This document shows, in pieces, positions 5,561 to 9,699 of a stretch of DNA of 9,699 nt (the stretch's first letter is position 1; each line of letters starts with the position of its first letter). The notes under the pieces are model-generated. The model searched no databases. It was given only the letters and a program-made list of their open reading frames with translations, and had not been told where the DNA came from. The position numbers and the translations under genes were made by a program. The DNA is from an uncultured Lachnospiraceae bacterium (lineage in GTDB: Bacteria > Bacillota > Clostridia > Lachnospirales > Lachnospiraceae). Location of the stretch: contig CAMAHO010000072.1 in NCBI GenBank assembly GCA_945834545.1, positions 1-9,699 on the forward strand. The letters are read 5' to 3'.

Positions 5561-6763
5561 ATGATAGAACAGAATAACGAGGATTTTTTGACCTCGGAAG
5601 ATATGGAAATCGATTATGAGTGGGAGGAATCGAAGAGACGAAGGGCAGCGGCAAGGCGAGCCAGAATGGAGGCCCAGCGCAGGAAAAGGGAGAGACAATT
5701 ACTGATAGGAACTTCCTTTATTGTGGGGCTGGTACTCTTAGTGATTCTGATAATCGGTGTGAAAAGCTGCGTTGGAAAAACCCTTAAGGAGTCCGAAAAC
5801 CTGGAATCCGGAGAGGAATTTGCTGCAACGCAGATGTCAAATGCGGATGAGACCCAGTCGGAGGCACCGGGTTCAGGAGGACTGCTCCCGGGAGAGAGTG
5901 TAGGAACTGCGGCAGAAGCAAATACGCAGCCGCTTCCTCAGGCACAAGCGATACAATACAGTTTCACAGAAGCTCCCGTGGTTGGGAACATTCCTGAGGA
6001 GGTGGTTTCCAAGTATGCCATCTTAATTGATTGTGAAACCAATCAGATTATTGCCGGAAAAGATATGTATACACGCATGATACCAGCCTCTATGATTAAG
6101 GTGTTAACAGTGCTTACAGCCTACGATTATGTGGAGAACATGGATGACACAACGGAAATTACGATTGACGTGACAGATTACAGCTTTGTCAATGACTGCA
6201 GTAATGTGGGTTATGGAATTGGGGATAGAGCAACAATCAAGGATTTGTTTTACGGCACCATTCTGCCCTCCGGCGCAGATGCCGCCATCGCTCTGGCAAA
6301 GTATTGTGCCGGGGGAAAGTGGGAGGATTTTGTGCCTCTTATGAATCAAAAAATTGAGGAGCTTGGACTGAAGAATACCCACGTAACCAATTGTGTAGGA
6401 ATTCATGAGGAAGATCATTACAGTACAGCATATGACATGGCTGTCATATTAAGAACCGCTATGGACAATCCGTTTTTGAAGGAGGTTTTAAGTGCTCACA
6501 CCTACAATACCAGTCCGACCAAGGACCATCCGGAAGGCATTTTAATCTCCAACTGGTATCTGAGACGAATTGAGGACAAGGATTGTCACGGCTTAGTGGT
6601 AGGCGGGAAAACCGGCTATGTAGATGCTTCCGGAAGCTGTTGTGCCAGCTTTGCAGAGGATAAGAATGGGAAACTGTACATTCTGGTTACGGCTTCCTCC
6701 ACCACCTCCTGGCGGTGTATCAATGATCATGTAGCCATTTTCCAGAAGTATTTTGAGGAGTAA
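5561..6763 (+). CDS. Membrane-anchored D-alanyl-D-alanine carboxypeptidase-like protein (peptidase S11, PBP5-like)
   Basis: Peptidase S11 enzymes remove the terminal D-Ala from peptidoglycan stem peptides outside the membrane. The 400-residue product starts with an acidic stretch followed by an Arg-rich cytoplasmic segment (25-45). One membrane helix (about 47-67) comes next, then a Ser/Glu/Gln-rich linker (70-145) and the catalytic domain (about 147-400). The active-site motifs are SMIK (Ser177, Lys180) and KTG (350-352). The usual SxN motif appears as SGA (237-239), in the context LPSGADAA, so the canonical Asn is Ala. Most S11 proteins have a cleavable signal peptide and a C-terminal amphipathic anchor. 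This one instead seems to be held by its N-terminal helix, and I see no C-terminal beta-sandwich domain. The start is supported by CGGAG at 5547-5551, overlapping the end of the MATE gene. It is the third gene of the operon. Confidence 0.88.
   Translation: MIEQNNEDFLTSEDMEIDYEWEESKRRRAAARRARMEAQRRKRERQLLIGTSFIVGLVLLVILIIGVKSCVGKTLKESENLESGEEFAATQMSNADETQSEAPGSGGLLPGESVGTAAEANTQPLPQAQAIQYSFTEAPVVGNIPEEVVSKYAILIDCETNQIIAGKDMYTRMIPASMIKVLTVLTAYDYVENMDDTTEITIDVTDYSFVNDCSNVGYGIGDRATIKDLFYGTILPSGADAAIALAKYCAGGKWEDFVPLMNQKIEELGLKNTHVTNCVGIHEEDHYSTAYDMAVILRTAMDNPFLKEVLSAHTYNTSPTKDHPEGILISNWYLRRIEDKDCHGLVVGGKTGYVDASGSCCASFAEDKNGKLYILVTASSTTSWRCINDHVAIFQKYFEE
6755..6760 (+). promoter_or_regulatory. Ribosome binding site fixing the ABC-F start at 6768
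   Basis: GAGGAG lies within the last codons of the upstream carboxypeptidase gene, seven bases before the ATG at 6768. It supports this ATG over an in-frame TTG at 6753, which precedes the binding site. Confidence 0.85.
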
Positions 6764-6767
6764 CAAA

Positions 6768-8588
6768 ATGCAGAATCTGATGGTTGCAGAGAAATTGCAA
6801 AAGAACTACGGCATTCGGAATTTGTTTGAAGATTTGTCCTTTGGAATCCATGAAGGAGATAAAATCGGGCTGATTGGCATCAATGGAACCGGCAAATCCA
6901 CATTGCTTCGCATTATTGCGGGAGTGGAGGAGGCAGATGAAGGTACTGTTGTAAAGGGAAATGGTTTGCGGCTTTCCTATTTGCCTCAGACACCTTCCTT
7001 TGATAATCAAAAGTCTATCTTGGAAAATGTGATTCAGGGAATTACCCCCGGGAAGCAGTATCACAATATACAAGGGGAAGCAGTTTCTATGCTGAAAAAG
7101 CTTGGCATAGAAGAAATAGACGGCAGTCCGGAGTATTTGTCGGGAGGGCAGAGGAAACGCTGTGCTTTAGTGAGAACCTTTTTGTCAGAGTCAGACATCC
7201 TGGTATTAGACGAGCCTACAAACCATTTAGACAGTGAGATGACAGAGTGGTTAGAGGATATGTTGCTAAAATATAAGGGTGCCTTTGTCATGATTACCCA
7301 CGACCGTTATTTTCTGGATGAGGTTACCAATCGGATTTGGGAGCTGGACAAGGGAAGGCTGTATACTTATGAGGCAAATTATGCCGGTTTTGTGGAGCTA
7401 AAAGCAAAACGAGAGGCTGATTTGGTGAATGTGGAGCAGAAAAACCGCAATCTGTACCGAAGAGAGCTGGCTTGGATGCTCAGGGGAGCAAGGGCAAGAA
7501 GTACAAAGCAAAAGGCTCATATTCAAAGATTTGAAGCATTAAAAAACAGAGAGCTTCCCGAATTTGATCAGGACCTGATTATGAGCAGTGCCTATCAGCG
7601 TATGGGAAAGAAAACCATCGAACTACATTCCGTTTGCAAAGCCTTCGGTGGAAAACAGCTGATTCAGGATTTTGAATACATCTTTATGCAACATTCCCGA
7701 ATTGGTATTATCGGACCAAACGGTTGCGGGAAATCCACCTTGATGAAGCTGATTACCGGTGAGTTAACGCCTGATCAAGGCTATGTTGAGTATGGAGAGA
7801 CCATTCGATACGGTGTCTTCTCTCAAGAGAATGAGACCTTGGATGAATCTATGAGAGTCATCGACTATGTCCGTGATACGGCGGAATTTCTTAAGACCAA
7901 GGAGGGAGTTATCTCTGCGTCTATGATGTGCGAGAGGTTTCTGTTTACCGGTGATATGCAGTATTCGGTGATAGGAAAGCTTTCCGGTGGGGAAAAGAGA
8001 CGACTTTATCTGTTAAAGGTTTTGATGGAATCACCCAATGTCTTAATATTGGATGAGCCTACCAATGATTTGGATATTAAAACATTGACCATCCTGGAGG
8101 ATTATATTCGGGAATTTGAGGGCATTGTCATCGCGGTTTCCCACGACCGCTATTTTCTGGATAAGATTGCCACCGGTCTTTTGGTATTTCGAGGAAACGG
8201 CGTCATTGAGAAACAAGAAGGAAATTATACAGACTTTAGAGAACGGGAATTAGAGAGAGGGCTGGCAAACCAGGAAGCTGTCAGTTCGCAGAAGAAGGAG
8301 ACTTCTTTAGGTAGGAATACCTGGAAAAGTGCAGAGAAAAAACTGAAGTTTACGTACCAGGAACAGAAGGAATATGAAACCATCGAGCAGGACATAGAAG
8401 AGCTTATGGAGAAGATTGCTGTTCTGGAAGAGCAGATGACGGAATACGCCACACAATATTCAAAACTGACAGAGCTGTCACAAGAAAAAGAATCCCTGGA
8501 AGAGCAGCTGGAACATAAAATGGATAGGTGGGAGTATCTGCAGGACTTGGAAAGCAGAATAAAAGAAGAGGCTCAGAGGAAAAAGTAG
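6768..8588 (+). CDS. ABC-F family ATPase, Uup/YfmR-like ribosome-associated factor
   Basis: The 606 residues hold two ATP-binding cassettes and no membrane segments, as in ABC-F proteins that act in the ribosomal E site on translation or antibiotic resistance. Cassette 1 has GINGTGKST (37-45), LSGGQ (124-128), LVLDEP with Glu149, and His178. Cassette 2 has GPNGCGKST (316-324), LSGGE (405-409), LILDEP with Glu430, and His459. The linker between them (about 212-275) contains RRELAWMLRGARARSTKQKA, the conserved segment expected to contact P-site tRNA and the peptidyl-transferase centre. Residues about 500-606 are a charged linker and a coiled coil (EKKLKFTYQEQKEYETIEQD and onward), as in the C-terminal domain of Uup and Bacillus YfmR. 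That domain favours a housekeeping ABC-F, possibly helping stalled ribosomes, over a dedicated resistance protein. It is the last gene of the operon, four bases after the carboxypeptidase stop. Confidence 0.94.
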   Translation: MQNLMVAEKLQKNYGIRNLFEDLSFGIHEGDKIGLIGINGTGKSTLLRIIAGVEEADEGTVVKGNGLRLSYLPQTPSFDNQKSILENVIQGITPGKQYHNIQGEAVSMLKKLGIEEIDGSPEYLSGGQRKRCALVRTFLSESDILVLDEPTNHLDSEMTEWLEDMLLKYKGAFVMITHDRYFLDEVTNRIWELDKGRLYTYEANYAGFVELKAKREADLVNVEQKNRNLYRRELAWMLRGARARSTKQKAHIQRFEALKNRELPEFDQDLIMSSAYQRMGKKTIELHSVCKAFGGKQLIQDFEYIFMQHSRIGIIGPNGCGKSTLMKLITGELTPDQGYVEYGETIRYGVFSQENETLDESMRVIDYVRDTAEFLKTKEGVISASMMCERFLFTGDMQYSVIGKLSGGEKRRLYLLKVLMESPNVLILDEPTNDLDIKTLTILEDYIREFEGIVIAVSHDRYFLDKIATGLLVFRGNGVIEKQEGNYTDFRERELERGLANQEAVSSQKKETSLGRNTWKSAEKKLKFTYQEQKEYETIEQDIEELMEKIAVLEEQMTEYATQYSKLTELSQEKESLEEQLEHKMDRWEYLQDLESRIKEEAQRKK

Positions 8589-8610
8589 TTGGCGAATTGA
8601 GAGAAAAGTG

Positions 8611-8632
8611 CTACTCTTGTGTAGTAGTTTTA
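8611..8632 (+). terminator. Weak hairpin plus T-run after the ABC-F gene
   Basis: CTACT (8612-8616) pairs with AGTAG (8624-8628) around a seven-base loop, with one further G-U pair and then TTTT. It is short and AT-rich for an intrinsic terminator. It may cause partial termination between the operon and purC. No purine or ZTP riboswitch signature is recognised in the 107-base gap, and no convincing purC promoter is visible. Confidence 0.3.
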
Positions 8633-8684
8633 AGGTTAGGTGCTTTTGCCCTGACGAGAACAGTTCAGAACTTAAAAAATCTAT

Positions 8685-8689
8685 GGAGG
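8685..8689 (+). promoter_or_regulatory. Ribosome binding site fixing the purC start at 8696
   Basis: GGAGG lies six bases upstream of the ATG at 8696. The same frame stays open upstream to an ATG at 8528. That extension overlaps the ABC-F gene and adds sequence unlike PurC, so it is not used. Confidence 0.9.
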
Positions 8690-8695
8690 TACAAC

Positions 8696-9568
8696 ATGCA
8701 GGAATTAAAGCCTATCAAAGAGGGAAAGGTTAGAGAGATTTACGATAACGGGGATAGCTTGATTATGGTGGCTACGGACCGTATCAGCTGTTTCGATGTT
8801 ATTTTAAATAACATTGTCACCAAAAAGGGTACAGTGCTTACACAGATGTCCAAGTTTTGGTTCGATATGACAGAGGATATTCTCCCCAATCACATGATTT
8901 CTGTAGATGTAAATGATATGCCTGAGTTTTTCAGACAGGAAAAATTTGATGGCAACAGTATGATGTGTCGTAAATTGGAAATGCTGCCCGTTGAGTGTAT
9001 CGTTCGCGGCTATATTACAGGAAGCGGTTGGGCCAGCTATCAGAAAGACGGCACCGTATGCGGTATTCGCTTGCCGGAGGGCTTAAAGGAATCCGATAAA
9101 TTGCCTGAGCCTATCTACACTCCTTCCACCAAGGCAGAAATTGGTGACCATGATGAGAATATTTCCTACGAGCAAAGCGTGGAATACCTGGAGAAACGTT
9201 TCCCCGGAAAGGGTGAGGAGTATGCCTCCAAGCTTCGGGATTATACCATTGCATTGTACAAAAAATGTGCTGACTATGCTTTGACAAAGGGGATTATTAT
9301 CGCAGATACCAAGTTTGAGTTTGGCCTGGATGAGAACGGAAACATCGTCATAGGGGATGAAATGCTGACTCCTGACAGCTCCAGATTCTGGCCTGCTGAC
9401 GGCTACGAGCCGGGTCACGCGCAGCCTTCCTTTGATAAGCAGTTTGCTAGGGATTGGCTTAAGAGTCACGAGGGACATAACTGGACCTTGCCTCAGGATG
9501 TGGTTGACAAGACCATTGCTATTTATCTGGAAGGGTATGAAAAGCTGACAGGAAAACCGCTGAACTAA
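8696..9568 (+). CDS. purC: Phosphoribosylaminoimidazole-succinocarboxamide synthase (SAICAR synthetase), long form
   Basis: PurC joins CAIR and L-aspartate using ATP to give SAICAR, a late step of purine synthesis in the cytoplasm. The 290-residue sequence starts with the family's KEGKVREIY (8-16), part of the nucleotide-binding region. ATDRISCFD (26-34) and VRGYITGSGWASY (103-115) follow. IIADTKFEFG (201-210) and GDEMLTPDSSRFW (220-232) complete the family signatures. Many bacterial PurC proteins have about 235-240 residues. This one has an insertion between the core motifs and a C-terminal extension (about 243-290, QPSFDKQFARDWL and onward), as in the longer yeast-like and clostridial forms. 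It lies alone in this window, 107 bases after the ABC-F gene and eight bases before a perfect inverted repeat. Other pur genes may lie to the right or elsewhere. Confidence 0.97.
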   Translation: MQELKPIKEGKVREIYDNGDSLIMVATDRISCFDVILNNIVTKKGTVLTQMSKFWFDMTEDILPNHMISVDVNDMPEFFRQEKFDGNSMMCRKLEMLPVECIVRGYITGSGWASYQKDGTVCGIRLPEGLKESDKLPEPIYTPSTKAEIGDHDENISYEQSVEYLEKRFPGKGEEYASKLRDYTIALYKKCADYALTKGIIIADTKFEFGLDENGNIVIGDEMLTPDSSRFWPADGYEPGHAQPSFDKQFARDWLKSHEGHNWTLPQDVVDKTIAIYLEGYEKLTGKPLN

Positions 9569-9576
9569 GCAACATT

Positions 9577-9699
9577 AGGGACGGGGTTTATTGCTGCTCA
9601 TATCTGTCCCCATTGTTGCTCCGCAATATCTTTACTATGAATTAGATACTGAAACAGCAACAATGGGGACAGATATGAGCAGCAATAAACCCCGTCCCT
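9577..9699. repeat. Perfect 44-bp inverted repeat downstream of purC
   Basis: The left arm (9577-9620) and right arm (9656-9699) are exact reverse complements over 44 bases, with a 35-base loop. The right arm ends at the last base of the window, so the repeat may extend further. The outer sequence is AGGGACGGGGTTTATTG. Each arm also carries an internal GGGAC/GTCCC pair that could form a smaller hairpin. No reading frame is present. It starts eight bases after the purC stop and would give an extremely stable hairpin in the mRNA, but there is no T-tract inside the window. Its architecture and GGGAC ends resemble the repeat after thrS, although the arms are not the same sequence. A REP-doublet (REPIN-like) element is the most likely reading. 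That is inference. Confidence 0.85.

Noticed and set aside
8659..8668. AACAGTTCAG, shared with the terminal repeat of the element at 1278-1441
   Set aside because: A ten-base match without a partner inverted copy nearby is too little to call an element remnant.
8528..8695. Longer purC reading frame beginning inside the ABC-F gene
   Set aside because: The extension does not resemble PurC, and GGAGG at 8685-8689 marks the ATG at 8696.
8589..8695. Purine or ZTP riboswitch before purC
   Set aside because: No conserved core of either class is recognisable, and the gap shows only a weak hairpin.

Overview
The window looks like a chromosomal segment of a Gram-positive anaerobe of the class Clostridia, most likely a Lachnospiraceae member. 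This is an inference from the moderate GC content, strong AGGAGG-type ribosome binding sites, a T-box leader in front of thrS, and the protein families present. No phage, plasmid or CRISPR genes are seen. Most of the window is housekeeping DNA. The unusual material is three palindromic intergenic repeats and one small unrecognised protein.

Layout. Positions 1-1004 (minus strand) hold an almost complete cytoplasmic GH10 endo-xylanase that runs off the left edge. Positions 1005-1849 are an 845-base gene-free stretch. It holds, in order, the xylanase promoter, an unremarkable AT-rich segment, a 164-bp nested palindromic element with 14-bp terminal inverted repeats, a promoter, and a threonine T-box riboswitch with its terminator. 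The T-box controls thrS (1850-3625), a threonyl-tRNA synthetase that lacks the usual N-terminal TGS domain. A 103-bp inverted repeat (3642-3744) follows thrS, and its loop may carry the promoter of the next operon.

Positions 3768-8588 form a tight plus-strand operon with gaps of 14, 6 and 4 bases. It encodes a small acidic zinc-ribbon-like protein with a sliding-clamp-binding-like QMSLF motif, a MATE efflux transporter, a membrane-anchored D,D-carboxypeptidase-like penicillin-binding protein, and an ABC-F translation factor of the Uup/YfmR type. After a 107-base gap comes purC (8696-9568), a long-form SAICAR synthetase. A perfect 44-bp inverted repeat (9577-9699) then ends exactly at the right edge.

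How the parts work together. The T-box would let thrS be transcribed when uncharged tRNA-Thr accumulates. The four-gene operon combines efflux, cell-wall trimming and ribosome maintenance, but nothing in the sequence proves that they share one pathway. The xylanase and purC appear to be independent units. I do not see a clear new multi-gene system. The best leads are the small QMSLF/zinc-ribbon protein and the three palindromic elements.
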